Positions 17,537-26,989 of a stretch of 64,000 bases of DNA are shown here, piece by piece (within the stretch, counting starts at the first letter, position 1; each line of letters begins with the position of its first letter). A program made the translations under genes and the position numbers. The DNA is from Glaciecola sp. 33A (GTDB lineage: Bacteria > Pseudomonadota > Gammaproteobacteria > Enterobacterales > Alteromonadaceae). The stretch is from assembly GCF_002836745.1 (NCBI RefSeq), contig NZ_PJAR01000043.1, positions 124,001 to 188,000 on the forward strand, given 5' to 3'. The notes beneath the pieces are model-generated. The model had not been told where the DNA came from. It saw nothing but the letters and a program-made list of their open reading frames with translations, and made no database searches.

Positions 17537-19153
17537 ATGCTTGGACAAATGATGAATATGCCGCTCACTATTGGTAGCTTGATCGACCACGCCGCTCGTT
17601 TTCACAGCAGCGGCGAGATTATCTCGGTCGAGACAACAGGTGGGATCGAGAACACCACATGGGGCGAAGTGGGGGCCAATGCGCATCGGTTGTCATCAGC
17701 ACTACGCAAATTGGGGCTTGGAAAAAGCGCGCGCTGCGGCACAATTGCGTGGAATAACCGACGCCACCTCGAGATCTACTTTGGCGTGGCTGGAGGTGGG
17801 TTGGTCTGTCACACGATCAATCCGCGTATGGGGGCTGAGCAAATGGTCTATGTGATAAACCATGCTGAAGATCAGGTGTTGTTTATTGATGCTACGTTTG
17901 TGCCTGCTGCGGGCAAACTGACACCGGCACTCAAGTACTGCAAACACATTGTCATGCTAGGACCTCGTGACGAGGCAGCTGCACAGACTATTCCTGGGCT
18001 GATATTCTATGACGAGCTTTTAGAAACGGGTGATGCCTTAGAGGCTTGGCCAGACATTGATGAACAATCAGCGGCTAACTTATGCTATACCTCTGGCACC
18101 ACAGGTGACCCCAAGGGCGTGCTGTATTCACACCGTTCGACGGTTTTGCACACGCTTTCTGGAAACCAGCCTGACGGGCTTAATATCTCCGCTAAGGATA
18201 CTGTGCTACCTGTTGTGCCTATGTTTCATGTTAACGCTTGGGGTGTGCCGTATATTGCGGCGATAACGGGTTGTAAGTTGGTGCTGCCGGGGCCAAATTT
18301 AGACGGTAAAAGCCTTGTAAACCTGATTGATATTTCCAGTACGACGCTAGCGCTAGGTGTTCCGACAATATGGATGGGACTGCTTGGCGCTCTCAAAGAA
18401 ACGGGATCGAAAATGCCTAGCCTCAAACGAACAGTGGTAGGCGGTTCTGCGTTACCGCCCTCAATGATCCCCGAATTTGCGGAATATGGTGTTGAGTTGA
18501 TACACGCTTGGGGGATGACCGAAACCTCACCTGTAGGGTCTATGAATCAGCTACTACAGCGGCACACTAAAATGTCAGTGCAAGAGCAGGCAATACTGCG
18601 TCTTGGTCAGGGACGTCCGCTATTTGGCGTAGATCTGCGTTTGGTAGATGAAGTTGGAAGTATATTGCCCCACGACGGCATAGCCCAGGGTGATCTTCAA
18701 ATTCGAGGTCTGTGGGTTATTGATACTTACTTTGGGAAAGATACATCTGCCCTCACGGCAGACGGCTGGTTTGACACCGGCGATGTGGCCACAATTGATG
18801 CCGAGGGCTTTATGATTATCCGTGATCGCTCCAAGGATATTATTAAGTCCGGAGGTGAGTGGATTTCAACGGTTACCTTAGAAAACATAGCGATATCTCA
18901 TCCAGCGATCTCCAACGCTGCGGCCATTGCCGCGTTACATGAAAAATGGGACGAACGCCCTATCCTTATCGCAGTGAAGTCGGCGGAAGTAAGTGAGGAA
19001 GATCTGTTGGCCTTCTACAAGGGCAAGATTGAAAGTTGGCAAATACCGGACCGCGTAATTTTTGCAGACGCACTACCGATAGGATCGACAGGAAAAGTCC
19101 AGAAGAACAAGTTACGCGATGAGTATGGTCAGATTTTACTGCCCAAATCTTAA
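17537..19153 (+). CDS. AMP-forming acyl-CoA synthetase, DmdB-like (3-methylmercaptopropionate-CoA ligase candidate)
   Basis: It activates a carboxylic acid to its CoA thioester through an acyl-AMP. The 538-aa protein has the AMP-binding P-loop [18 protein letters not shown], the WGMTETSP motif, the GWFDTGD hinge region and the C-terminal catalytic Lys in [11 protein letters not shown]. From memory it follows Ruegeria DmdB closely from the first residue (MLGQMM..., [27 protein letters not shown]). In DMSP demethylation DmdB makes MMPA-CoA. A general medium-chain ligase (AlkK-like) is the alternative. No dmdA, dmdC or dmdD is adjacent. Sampled lines run 45-58% GC against about 40-47% in flanking genes, suggesting transfer, perhaps from Rhodobacterales. 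Confidence 0.8.
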   Translation: MLGQMMNMPLTIGSLIDHAARFHSSGEIISVETTGGIENTTWGEVGANAHRLSSALRKLGLGKSARCGTIAWNNRRHLEIYFGVAGGGLVCHTINPRMGAEQMVYVINHAEDQVLFIDATFVPAAGKLTPALKYCKHIVMLGPRDEAAAQTIPGLIFYDELLETGDALEAWPDIDEQSAANLCYTSGTTGDPKGVLYSHRSTVLHTLSGNQPDGLNISAKDTVLPVVPMFHVNAWGVPYIAAITGCKLVLPGPNLDGKSLVNLIDISSTTLALGVPTIWMGLLGALKETGSKMPSLKRTVVGGSALPPSMIPEFAEYGVELIHAWGMTETSPVGSMNQLLQRHTKMSVQEQAILRLGQGRPLFGVDLRLVDEVGSILPHDGIAQGDLQIRGLWVIDTYFGKDTSALTADGWFDTGDVATIDAEGFMIIRDRSKDIIKSGGEWISTVTLENIAISHPAISNAAAIAALHEKWDERPILIAVKSAEVSEEDLLAFYKGKIESWQIPDRVIFADALPIGSTGKVQKNKLRDEYGQILLPKS

Positions 19154-19522
19154 CTGGTTATTTTCTAAAATGACGATAAAGCGCGTGATGGGTGGTTTGA
19201 CCCCATAAGCGCCTGTCACATTCTGCCAAAAGCGGGAAACTGGCGCCTGCGCAAACGGGCGATTTTTGTCAGTCATTTACTGATAGAACTCTTGGGACGG
19301 CATTGCTACGTAATTACAACAAACCGCACTCCGATTCATTAGTGTAAATGTCAGCCAATTTGTCTGATTTTAGTAACGTATCACATCATTAGCCTATAAA
19401 CGTTGTAAAGTAAACAGATGCAAGCTGAGCTTTATTTTCGTTACTATCAATGATGTTCCAAAGTCAGTTCAAGCGCTAATTCGAGCATTAATTCGAGCAC
19501 AATACATGTTGATTAAATATTC
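19154..19522. other. 369-bp convergent intergenic region after the ligase gene
   Basis: The first 120 bases are GC-richer, like the ligase gene, and include a possible terminator. The rest is AT-rich. No protein-like frame was seen. The change of composition near 19280 may mark the edge of the transferred segment. Confidence 0.35.
19244..19267 (+). terminator. Possible terminator of the acyl-CoA ligase gene
   Basis: CGCCTG (19244-19249), loop CGCAAA, CGGGCG (19256-19261), then A and TTTTT (19263-19267). The 6-bp stem includes one G-U pair. Confidence 0.45.
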
Positions 19523-20149
19523 TTAAGCACCCAGTGATGACTCTATTAACAAGTCTAAATATGCGTCCAGTAGACACTCATGTCCAGCCCATTGATATTC
19601 GCTTATTGTAATGAGATTCAGTGCAATACCATTCATATGGCAAATTACACCTTGAATTATTTTAAGTAACTGTTCGTCAGATTTCTCAGCAAATACCAGC
19701 TGAGTTAATGGCAAGAACACGTTATTCATGCGCACTTCAATATCAGCGTGATGAATGAAATAACTACTTTCAGATCCTGGACTATCTTCATTCAAAAATA
19801 CCATACGGAAACGCGCTGGATGCTTAAACCAGTAATTCAAGTATTCATAGCAGGCGACTCTAAACTTATCGTGATGTGTGTTTTCAGCTGACACTTTTTC
19901 TTGCAGCCCGACAAATAACTCAACAATAAACTCATCCCAAATATGGTGAAGGATTGCGTTCTTGTTGGCGAAGTACTTATATAGGGTCATCACTCCCATA
20001 CCAACATCCGCCGCAATTCTGCGCATGGAAACCGAATCAACACCTTCTTCATGAAATAATTTTTTAGCGGCTTCAATAATTCGTTTTTCTTTTAGCTCTG
20101 CTGCTTCAGGATCTTGCTTAGGCCTGCCTTTTTTAACGCTCTGCGTGAT
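19523..20149 (-). CDS. TetR/AcrR-family regulator with ATC at the expected start
   Basis: The first in-frame ATG (20026) falls inside the helix-turn-helix. Upstream, the same frame encodes a normal TetR N-terminus: TQSVKKGRPKQDP, then KRIIEAAKKLFHEEGVDSVS, then MRRIAADVGMGVMTLYKYF. The frame opens after a TGA. The only sensible initiation point is ATC at 20147-20149, five bases after a perfect AGGAGG (20155-20160). This gives 208 aa, a typical TetR length. Either ATC is used as a rare start or an ATG was lost and the gene is silenced. It is divergent from the frameshifted oxidoreductase, its likely target. Confidence 0.8.
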   Translation of the reverse strand: MTQSVKKGRPKQDPEAAELKEKRIIEAAKKLFHEEGVDSVSMRRIAADVGMGVMTLYKYFANKNAILHHIWDEFIVELFVGLQEKVSAENTHHDKFRVACYEYLNYWFKHPARFRMVFLNEDSPGSESSYFIHHADIEVRMNNVFLPLTQLVFAEKSDEQLLKIIQGVICHMNGIALNLITISEYQWAGHECLLDAYLDLLIESSLGA

Positions 20150-20221
20150 AAAGTCCTCCTCATATCATCGTATCTACCGTGGTTACTTTACGCTTTTCAA
20201 AAGGTCTAGGTCAAATTTTTC

Positions 20222-20251
20222 TTGACTTAAGGGTACGCGTACGACTAATTT
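20222..20251 (+). promoter_or_regulatory. Candidate promoter with palindromic operator before the oxidoreductase
   Basis: TTGACT (20222-20227) and TAATTT (20246-20251) with 18-bp spacing. The spacer contains the perfect palindrome GTACGCGTAC (20233-20242), a plausible site for the divergent TetR protein. The -10 match is weak. Confidence 0.35.
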
Positions 20252-20324
20252 ATGTAATAATTGATTTAACTAATCATTAAACAAATACTTCCATTCACAA
20301 TGGGATTAGTAAGGGAGCGCATAC

Positions 20325-21714
20325 ATGTCTGATTCTATAATAAATGCAATGAAAAAAAACCACTCTTTCTGGCAGCACAAGTACGCTAATTATAAGGCTA
20401 ATGATGCTTTACCTGAAGGTCAGTACGAAGTTGATGTATTGGTCGTTGGTGGGGGGGTTTACCGGGCTGACGGCAGCACGTGAAATAATGAGAGACACAC
20501 CTGAAAAGAAGGTGATGGTAGTGGACGCCAATGAAGTAGGTTTTGGTGCTTCGGGAAGAAACGGGGGCTTTAGCATGACATTATTCGGAATGGAACCGGA
20601 GACTACGGTGATGCGTTGGGGTAAAAGTAAGACGCAAGAAGCTCAGAATTATATGCAACAAGCGGTGGCATATGTTCACGACTTGGTTGAGAAAGAAAAC
20701 TTGGATTCTGACTACGAGCATACCGGTATGTGGCGGGTTGCGTATAGTGAAAGCCAAGAGAAGCGATTGAAAAAAACCTATGATCTACTTACCAGTCTTG
20801 CCAAACCAAACAGTTATCAATTTTATGACCAAAGCAAAGTAAGGGAAAAGCTAAATGCACCGCAAATAAGAGCTGCTATCTTTGAACCTGAAACAGGCAT
20901 CCTTGACCCTTGCAAACATGTTCGGGCTATTAAACAGTTAGCTGAAAAAGCAGGCGCTAAGATCTACGAAAACACAGCTGTTGTTGATATCCGCAAAGGA
21001 GGTGACGGTACCATCGTTAAGACGAACCAATCCACCATAAACGCCAAAAAGCTAATACTAGCAACCAATGCTTGGTCTCACACCTTAGCAGGACCCAAGA
21101 AAATACGTAATCGCCAACGACCTGCCTGGACCTATCAAATTGTCTCAGAGCCTTTAACAAAAGAAGAATGGCAAACTCTTGGTTGGCAAGATCGAATGTC
21201 CATCGAAGATAATCGACAGCTTGTGCATTATTTACGCATCACAAAATGCGGGCGTATCACCATAGGGGGAGGTGATATAGCGTATGAATATGGCAAAGAA
21301 ATGGATAAGTGGCATGATCCTAAAATTTGGCAAGCGCTCGAAGATCATTTTCACTGGCTTTTTCCGACATTGAAACACAAGAAAGTCGATTACAAGTGGG
21401 GTGGTGCCGTTTCTGCCAATTTTGATATGGTGCCTGAAATCGGCTTTATCGGAGATGAGAATATAATCTATTCAAGCGGTTGTATTGGGCACGGTGTTTC
21501 TTTAACGCAATTGAATGGTCGATTGATCGCTGACCTTATCTCAGGCATTGATAGTGATATTAGTAAATTCTGGATTGTGAATCGTAAGGCTTTGCCAATG
21601 CCTCCGGGCAATTTCCTCGCCTACCTGGGGGTAAAAACCCTTACCGGTATACTTAAAGGCGTAGACTGGTACGAAGAAAGAGGGCTTAAATCCCGAGTAC
21701 CCTCGCCGCACTAA
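20325..21714 (+). pseudogene. FAD-dependent amine oxidoreductase (PuuB/OrdL-like), frameshifted in a G7 run
   Basis: The family oxidises amines such as gamma-glutamylputrescine using FAD. Translation from ATG 20325 (after AAGGGAG) gives MSDSIINAMKKNHSFWQHKY...EVDVLVVGGG and then shifts at GGGGGGG (20451-20457), stopping soon after. Removing one G restores VGGGFTGLTAAREIM, the dinucleotide-binding motif, followed by ASGRNGG and the rest of the enzyme to 21714. The intact product would be about 462 aa, a normal length. The rest of the frame is undamaged, which suggests a recent change, a phase-variable tract or a sequencing error. It is divergent from the TetR gene. Confidence 0.8.
20451..20457 (+). 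repeat. G7 homopolymer at the frameshift site
   Basis: Seven G in a row inside the FAD-binding motif. Six would keep the oxidoreductase in frame. Confidence 0.9.
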
Positions 21715-22286
21715 CCTGCAATTTAGCCATGTCGATTATATCATGGCAATATTATATGGAGTTATTTTGTTTACTGCTCTTACAGCCAAGAAACGATACT
21801 TTAAAGCGCTGCATGGCTGTACAGAGGAAAATACTTTATGTCTGCAATAGGTCGATACTTGTCCTTTTAGCTGGGAGCAAGAGTGACAATTTATTCGCAA
21901 AAATCAGCTCAATTGAAGTAAGTCCCACTGACGGCTTTTGGCACTATGCGACCGTGACGAGCTTAAAGCTTATGTCAGCCATGTCGGTTTAGATGTCATT
22001 AGCATATCAACCACTGATGCACTTCTAATCCTTAATACTTAGTCTCAAACTTTCATATATCCGGACAATCTATAAATAGTTAATTGTGCAAACAATCCCG
22101 TATTCCAAGACCGCAGCATATGCAGTATAATTTAATACTTATTTCGGCGCCCTTCCCTCTGGTATCGTTTATCGGACAAGCGCGTATAAAACCCATTGAT
22201 CCCAAGTCGCCGGACGACTTCACACTGTTTTTTCATCATGCTGTAAAATATAATTACGATATTAAAAGAAGAATGAGTCATGCGTA
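21715..22286. other. 572-bp region with no intact gene, possibly decayed coding DNA
   Basis: Short protein-like stretches occur in different plus-strand frames, for example FTALTAKKRYFKALHG near 21760-21810 and DELKAYVSHVGLDVIS near 21957-22004. They are broken by stops and frame changes. An 87-codon frame starting at 21729 has no protein-like composition and I do not call it. Consistent with decay, but not proof. Confidence 0.35.
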
Positions 22287-23732
22287 GTGTTCCAAAGACG
22301 TTTAAAACAGATAATTATGCAGATTAATGTTCCGTTGACTGCCATGTTATATAAATTACGAAATAACAACACCTCAACTTTTCGGCAAAGCGTAAAACTT
22401 GCGTGGCCTATTTCGCTGCAAAGTATTCTGGTCACCATGCTGGGCATGAGCGACATTATGATGGTTGGTCATCTGGGGGACGCAGCGGTTGCGTCTGTTG
22501 GATTAGGTAACCGTATTCAGTTCGTTGTGCTGATCATCTTGTCTGGTCTTGCTACTGGCGTGGGAGTGCTCTCTGCGCAGTATTATGGTGCAGGTAAACT
22601 TACTCGCGTCAGTCCGGTAATCATTAAGGTTCTGATTATTGGAACTGGGCTTTTATTGCCGGTGGTGTTGCTGACCTTTTTTTTCGGCGATGTTATTGTT
22701 GGTTTAGGTACCACTGACCCTGCAATAATTAATACAGGCAAACAATATCTGTGGGTTACTATGCCCAGCTTAGCGTTCGTATTAATCGTCATGGTTTTTG
22801 AGAACGCCCTGCGTGGTTTCAGTCAGGTAAGGCTCTCTATGGCGCTCGGTAGTATTGCTATTATTATTAATATTGCGCTCAACTACTGGCTAATTAACGG
22901 CGGGTTAGGGGTGGATGCATTGGGCGTGCTCGGTGCGGCTTGGGCAACCTTTATAGCTCGAGCAATTCACGCCGTAATGATTGTATTTTTTCTAGCTAAA
23001 AGTAAGCATATTGTTTTTCCTACGGGTCTTACTGGAAATGACTTTTATGACATAAAACAGTGGTCACATTTAATTAAACTAGTGTGGCCGTTGATGGTGA
23101 GCTTCGGAGTCTGGTCATTAGGTACATTTGTGTATCAGCTCATATATGGTCGTATTGGCACACAAGAACTCGCTGTCATGAGTTTAATGGCGCCGCTGGA
23201 AGGTTTATTAGTCGCCTTCTTTTTTGGTTTTGCTTCTGCTTGTTCCATTATGATTGGCCAGCGACTTGGACAAAACGATTTCATGTCTGCTTGGTCTGTA
23301 GCGCGAGGTTTTGCGATTAGTGCGCCCATCGTGACACTTTTCTTAGGGCTACTGATGCTGAGTTTGGAATCTTTAATGTTCATGCCCTACGCCAATTTGG
23401 ACCAGGGTACCTTGTCGGTCGCCCACGATATTTTTATACTGATTACATTTGGTACCTGTATAAAAGTATTTAACATGACAGCTTCGATGGGAATTTTGCG
23501 CGCTGGGGGAGATAACAAACACTGTTTGCTCATCGACTTCTCCGGCATGTGGATAATTGGCATTCCATTAACCTTTGCAGCTGCATTTTATTTTGCCTTG
23601 CCGATATATTGGGTAGTGTTGATCACTTATTCAGAGGAGATCGTCAAGTCGGTCCTGTTTTTTTACCGGGTCAAGGCAAGATATTGGCAACGTAACCTTA
23701 CCGCGCATTCAGGTCCACAGGAGGTGATTTAA
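22287..23732 (+). CDS. MATE-family multidrug/toxin efflux transporter
   Basis: An Na+- or H+-coupled exporter of organic cations in the inner membrane, with 12 helices. The typical MATE N-terminus reads LAWPISLQSILVTMLGMSDIMMVGHLGDAAVASVGLG. LATGVGVLSAQYYGAGK and FENALRGFSQVRLSM follow, with a matching second half. The called GTG start at 22287 gives 481 aa; ATG at 22317 or 22344 would shorten the cytoplasmic tail and is equally plausible. The last codons contain AGGAGGTGAT, the ribosome site of a following small ORF. The substrate cannot be told from sequence. Confidence 0.9.
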   Translation: MFQRRLKQIIMQINVPLTAMLYKLRNNNTSTFRQSVKLAWPISLQSILVTMLGMSDIMMVGHLGDAAVASVGLGNRIQFVVLIILSGLATGVGVLSAQYYGAGKLTRVSPVIIKVLIIGTGLLLPVVLLTFFFGDVIVGLGTTDPAIINTGKQYLWVTMPSLAFVLIVMVFENALRGFSQVRLSMALGSIAIIINIALNYWLINGGLGVDALGVLGAAWATFIARAIHAVMIVFFLAKSKHIVFPTGLTGNDFYDIKQWSHLIKLVWPLMVSFGVWSLGTFVYQLIYGRIGTQELAVMSLMAPLEGLLVAFFFGFASACSIMIGQRLGQNDFMSAWSVARGFAISAPIVTLFLGLLMLSLESLMFMPYANLDQGTLSVAHDIFILITFGTCIKVFNMTASMGILRAGGDNKHCLLIDFSGMWIIGIPLTFAAAFYFALPIYWVVLITYSEEIVKSVLFFYRVKARYWQRNLTAHSGPQEVI

Positions 23733-23908
23733 TGCTCAATACACATACTCTTAGCGCTGCTAAGTCCTTATTTGATTGAGAGAATTTTGCTACTGTGTTC
23801 AGCTCGGTAAAAATTCAAGAGGGAGTCATGTTACGTTATTTAGGTGGGCAGAAGTTTAGGACAAATGGACCCTTCACTACAATTGAAGCTCACAATAGTG
23901 TTGAGTGA
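23732..23908 (+). pseudogene. Small ORF coupled to the MATE gene, interrupted by one TGA
   Basis: ATG 23732 overlaps the MATE stop (TAATG) and is preceded by AGGAGGTGAT, an ideal ribosome site. The frame reads MLNTHTLSAAKSLFD, then TGA at 23777-23779, then ENFATVFSSVKIQEGV MLRYLGGQKF... to TGA 23906-23908. It is open and protein-like on both sides; TGG to TGA would explain it. No selenocysteine-type hairpin is evident. A restart at ATG 23828 with GAGGGAG upstream could yield a 26-aa C-terminal fragment. I do not recognise the family. Confidence 0.5.
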
Positions 23909-23946
23909 GTTATGGCACTCATTACGAAGTGCCATAACAGAGAACC

Positions 23947-24513
23947 TTAAGCTCTGCTGGTAAACTTAACGTCTGTCGTATTAACTTTTATTTTTTCGCC
24001 AGTTGAAATATATTCTGGCACCTGCACGGTTAAGCCAGTGGATAGTAATGCTGGTTTTGTGCGAGCACTAGCAGATGCGCCTTTGATCGAAGGGTCTGTT
24101 TCAGTAATAACTAAGTCAACTGAAGCCGGTAATTCAATACCGACTGGCTTATCATCGACGATTAATAGCTGCAGACCGATGGTTTCTTCAGTAATAAATA
24201 AAAGCTCATCGCTAATCGTCTCTTTATCTATCGAATAAGGGGTGTAATCTTCATTATCCATAAAGACATACTCGTCGCCATCGTTATATGAAAACATCAC
24301 TTTCTTCTTGCTAAATTCGGCAGTATGTATCATCTCATCTGCTTTGAAACTTTCATCTGCTTTAGCGCCTGTGGCAACTTCATATAAACGCATTCTATAT
24401 AAACTTGCACCTGCTCTGCCGCTAGGCGTCAGTTTTGTGATGTCTTTTACAAAATATACTTTCCCATTCAGTTCAATGGCGGCATTTTTCTTTATTTCAC
24501 TGGCTTTTGGCAT
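23947..24513 (-). CDS. efpL: Elongation factor P-like protein EfpL (YeiP)
   Basis: An EF-P paralogue that relieves ribosome stalling. The 188-aa protein has the three-domain EF-P layout: KOW-like N-terminal domain (1-65), OB domain (65-130) and C-terminal OB domain ending [11 protein letters not shown]. The tip loop [11 protein letters not shown] carries Arg33 and is longer than the EF-P loop, which has the modified lysine. This is the hallmark of EfpL/YeiP, which needs no EpmA-type modification. It is monocistronic on the minus strand. The ATG at 24513 is used. Confidence 0.92.
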   Translation of the reverse strand: MPKASEIKKNAAIELNGKVYFVKDITKLTPSGRAGASLYRMRLYEVATGAKADESFKADEMIHTAEFSKKKVMFSYNDGDEYVFMDNEDYTPYSIDKETISDELLFITEETIGLQLLIVDDKPVGIELPASVDLVITETDPSIKGASASARTKPALLSTGLTVQVPEYISTGEKIKVNTTDVKFTSRA

Positions 24514-24638
24514 ACTGCTCTCGTTAAGATCGGTAATAAAATTCGGGTTTGTTTAAAAATACAGCGGTCTAAGTGGATGATATACCATTTTTGTATGTCA
24601 TGTCTGCTATTGATAGCTAGGCATGGCTTTACCTGTGG

Positions 24639-25679
24639 CTAATCATGTCCGAGTTGCAGTGCGCCGTCCCATTTTTCAGGTACGCCATGCAATATGAGTT
24701 GTTCAGTCCACTTGATATGATGTTTGAGGATAGGATCTTTTGGGCTCAACTTCTTGGCCGTACGAAATACGTCGAGTGCGCCTCGTAAGTTTCCTTCGAT
24801 GCGCAAATCCAAACCTCGTTGAATAGCTTCAGCGTTATTGAGTCGTTGTTTTTGTAATTCATCGGGTAAATGTGACAGCACTTCAACAAGCTTTAACGGT
24901 TCGGTGCGTCCTTTCACTCTAACCCAATCGATAGTGCGAGAGGCAAATGCGTACTCTGCTGTTGCTACTAATTGATCTGTCACAATAATATCGACATTAT
25001 ATACGGGGGCAAGTGTTTCAAGGCGTTGTGCAATATTGACACTATCACCGATAACGGTTGTATCCATTCTATCGTCGGAGCCTACTGTACCGATTATAAC
25101 GGGGCCAAAATGAATACCAATACCGATATTGACAGCACTATAACCACTTTTTTCACGATGTTGATTATATAAAAATAATGCACGTCTAAGGCCAATGGCA
25201 GCTCGGATAGAGTCTTGTGCTTTGTCGCAATCAGACCCTTCTGGATTATCGAATAGCGCCATGATGGCATCACCAATAAATTTATCAATAAAGCCTTTAT
25301 TGTCATGAATAGGGGCATTCATCCGCAAGAAATATGAATTTAGAAAATTCATTAATTCCTGCGGACTCATTTTTTCAGAGAGACCAGTAAACCCACGGAT
25401 ATCGCAGAACATAATGGCGACATTGTCTTCGTCTGCATAACCGAGTTCGATTGATTGCCCTTGCTTGTAAATATGCTCTACGAATTGGCGCGGAACAAAC
25501 TTTTGAAAGTTTTGGTTAAGATGCATCGCTTGGTCAGCTTTTTGCTGATAAGACTGCTTTTCGGAGTCAGTATATTGCACCAGTTTATTGTTAATGCGCT
25601 TCGCTTTGCGCAGGGTAATTAACCAGAGCGCAGTGCTAATAATCGCATAAATTGATAAACCAATAACCCAAAAGAGCAC
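24639..25679 (-). CDS. Class III adenylate/guanylate cyclase, membrane anchored
   Basis: Predicted to make cAMP. One N-terminal membrane helix (about 1-20) is followed by a short coiled region and the cyclase domain (about 85-265). Metal-binding aspartates are in FCDIRGFTGLSE and DKFIGDAIMALF. The Lys in the second motif and TTVIGDSVNIAQRLE fit adenine specificity. A C-terminal TPR-like region follows (EAIQRGLDLRIEGNLRGALDVF). The start is GTG 25679, only 15 bp after the hemL stop, so it is probably the last gene of a pyrB-hemL-cyclase operon. Confidence 0.85.
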   Translation of the reverse strand: MLFWVIGLSIYAIISTALWLITLRKAKRINNKLVQYTDSEKQSYQQKADQAMHLNQNFQKFVPRQFVEHIYKQGQSIELGYADEDNVAIMFCDIRGFTGLSEKMSPQELMNFLNSYFLRMNAPIHDNKGFIDKFIGDAIMALFDNPEGSDCDKAQDSIRAAIGLRRALFLYNQHREKSGYSAVNIGIGIHFGPVIIGTVGSDDRMDTTVIGDSVNIAQRLETLAPVYNVDIIVTDQLVATAEYAFASRTIDWVRVKGRTEPLKLVEVLSHLPDELQKQRLNNAEAIQRGLDLRIEGNLRGALDVFRTAKKLSPKDPILKHHIKWTEQLILHGVPEKWDGALQLGHD

Positions 25680-25694
25680 AGACCTGACTTCCCT

Positions 25695-26987
25695 TTACTT
25701 TGCCGTAATTTGTTTGAATGCCCTATCGGCTGCTTCAATCGTTGCTTCAACAACATCAATAGTGTGCATTTTAGAAACAAAACCTGCTTCATAAGATGCC
25801 GGTGCGAAGTAAACACCTTCGTTGAGCATTGCATGATAGAACTGATTGAACTGGGCTGTATTGCAATTGATTGCTTGCTGGTAATTAGTCACACGTTCAA
25901 CGTCAGTGAAAAATAGTCCGAACATACTACCAGCGACATTTATGTTCATAGGTATATTATTTCTATGTGCTGTATCTCTTATACCTTCTGCCAATATTTT
26001 CGTATTTTCAAAAATACTGTCATAAAAACCAGGCTCGGCTAATTGTGATAGCGCTGCAAGGCCTGCCGCCATTGCAATTGGGTTGCCTGATAGCGTGCCT
26101 GCTTGATATATAGGACCCGTTGGGGCTATGTGCGTTAATATTTTCTTTTTACCGCCAAAAGCACCTACTGGCATGCCTCCACCAATGACTTTACCGAGAC
26201 ATGTAAGATCAGGTTCCACGCCGTAACGTTCCTGAGCGCCACCTAAAGAGACTCTAAATCCGGTCATAACTTCATCGAAAATAAGCAGTGCACCATAGTG
26301 GTCACAAATACCACGTAAACCTTCAAGAAAGCCTTCAACTGGTGGTATACAATTCATATTACCGGCCACCGGTTCAACTATAATGCAGGAGATATCGTCG
26401 CCATGTTCGTCAAATGCGGCTTGTACAGAATCTAGGTTATTAAAATCGACCGTTAAGGTATGCTTGGCAAAGTCATCGGGTACACCTGGAGAGCTAGGCA
26501 CGCCTAAAGTAAGCGCACCAGATCCGGCTTTCACTAGCAAAGAGTCAGCATGGCCGTGGTAACAACCTTCAAACTTCAATATTTTGTCTCTGGCGGTATA
26601 GCCACGAGCAAGCCGTATAGCGCTCATTGTGGCTTCGGTACCTGAATTTACCATGCGTACCATTTCCATTGACGGTACTAACTTACTGACTAATTCGGCC
26701 ATGATAATTTCGGCTTCGGTCGGGGCACCATAACTCAAGCCAAATGCAGAGGCGTCAATAACCGCTTGTCTAACTTTTGCGTTATTGTGACCTAGTACCA
26801 TTGGTCCCCAAGAATTGATGTAGTCAATATAGCGATTACCATCGACATCCCACATGTAAGGGCCATCAGCCCTGTTAATAAATCGAGGAGTGCCACCTAC
26901 TGCTTTAAATGCACGAACGGGTGAATTCACGCCGCCGGGAATAGTAATTTGAGCTCTTGCGAAAAGTGTTTCAGAATGGGTTGTCAT
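25695..26987 (-). CDS. hemL: Glutamate-1-semialdehyde 2,1-aminomutase
   Basis: A PLP enzyme making 5-aminolevulinate in the C5 tetrapyrrole pathway. The 430-aa protein shows [18 protein letters not shown], the FDEVMTGFR aspartate region and the PLP lysine in [17 protein letters not shown]. Length and fold-type I layout are standard. The start ATG 26987 lies two bases after the pyrB stop, so the two are probably translationally coupled. The pairing of hemL with pyrB and a cyclase is unusual. Confidence 0.95.
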   Translation of the reverse strand: MTTHSETLFARAQITIPGGVNSPVRAFKAVGGTPRFINRADGPYMWDVDGNRYIDYINSWGPMVLGHNNAKVRQAVIDASAFGLSYGAPTEAEIIMAELVSKLVPSMEMVRMVNSGTEATMSAIRLARGYTARDKILKFEGCYHGHADSLLVKAGSGALTLGVPSSPGVPDDFAKHTLTVDFNNLDSVQAAFDEHGDDISCIIVEPVAGNMNCIPPVEGFLEGLRGICDHYGALLIFDEVMTGFRVSLGGAQERYGVEPDLTCLGKVIGGGMPVGAFGGKKKILTHIAPTGPIYQAGTLSGNPIAMAAGLAALSQLAEPGFYDSIFENTKILAEGIRDTAHRNNIPMNINVAGSMFGLFFTDVERVTNYQQAINCNTAQFNQFYHAMLNEGVYFAPASYEAGFVSKMHTIDVVEATIEAADRAFKQITAK

Positions 26988-26989
26988 AG

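Noticed and set aside
21729-21992. 87-codon frame after the oxidoreductase
   Set aside because: No ribosome site, no protein-like pattern, and other frames look more like former coding sequence.
22084-22287. 67-codon frame upstream of the MATE gene
   Set aside because: Unlikely composition and no initiation signal; treated as non-coding.
23777-23820. Selenocysteine insertion at the TGA of the small ORF
   Set aside because: No stable hairpin at the required distance after the TGA and no Cys-containing redox motif around it.
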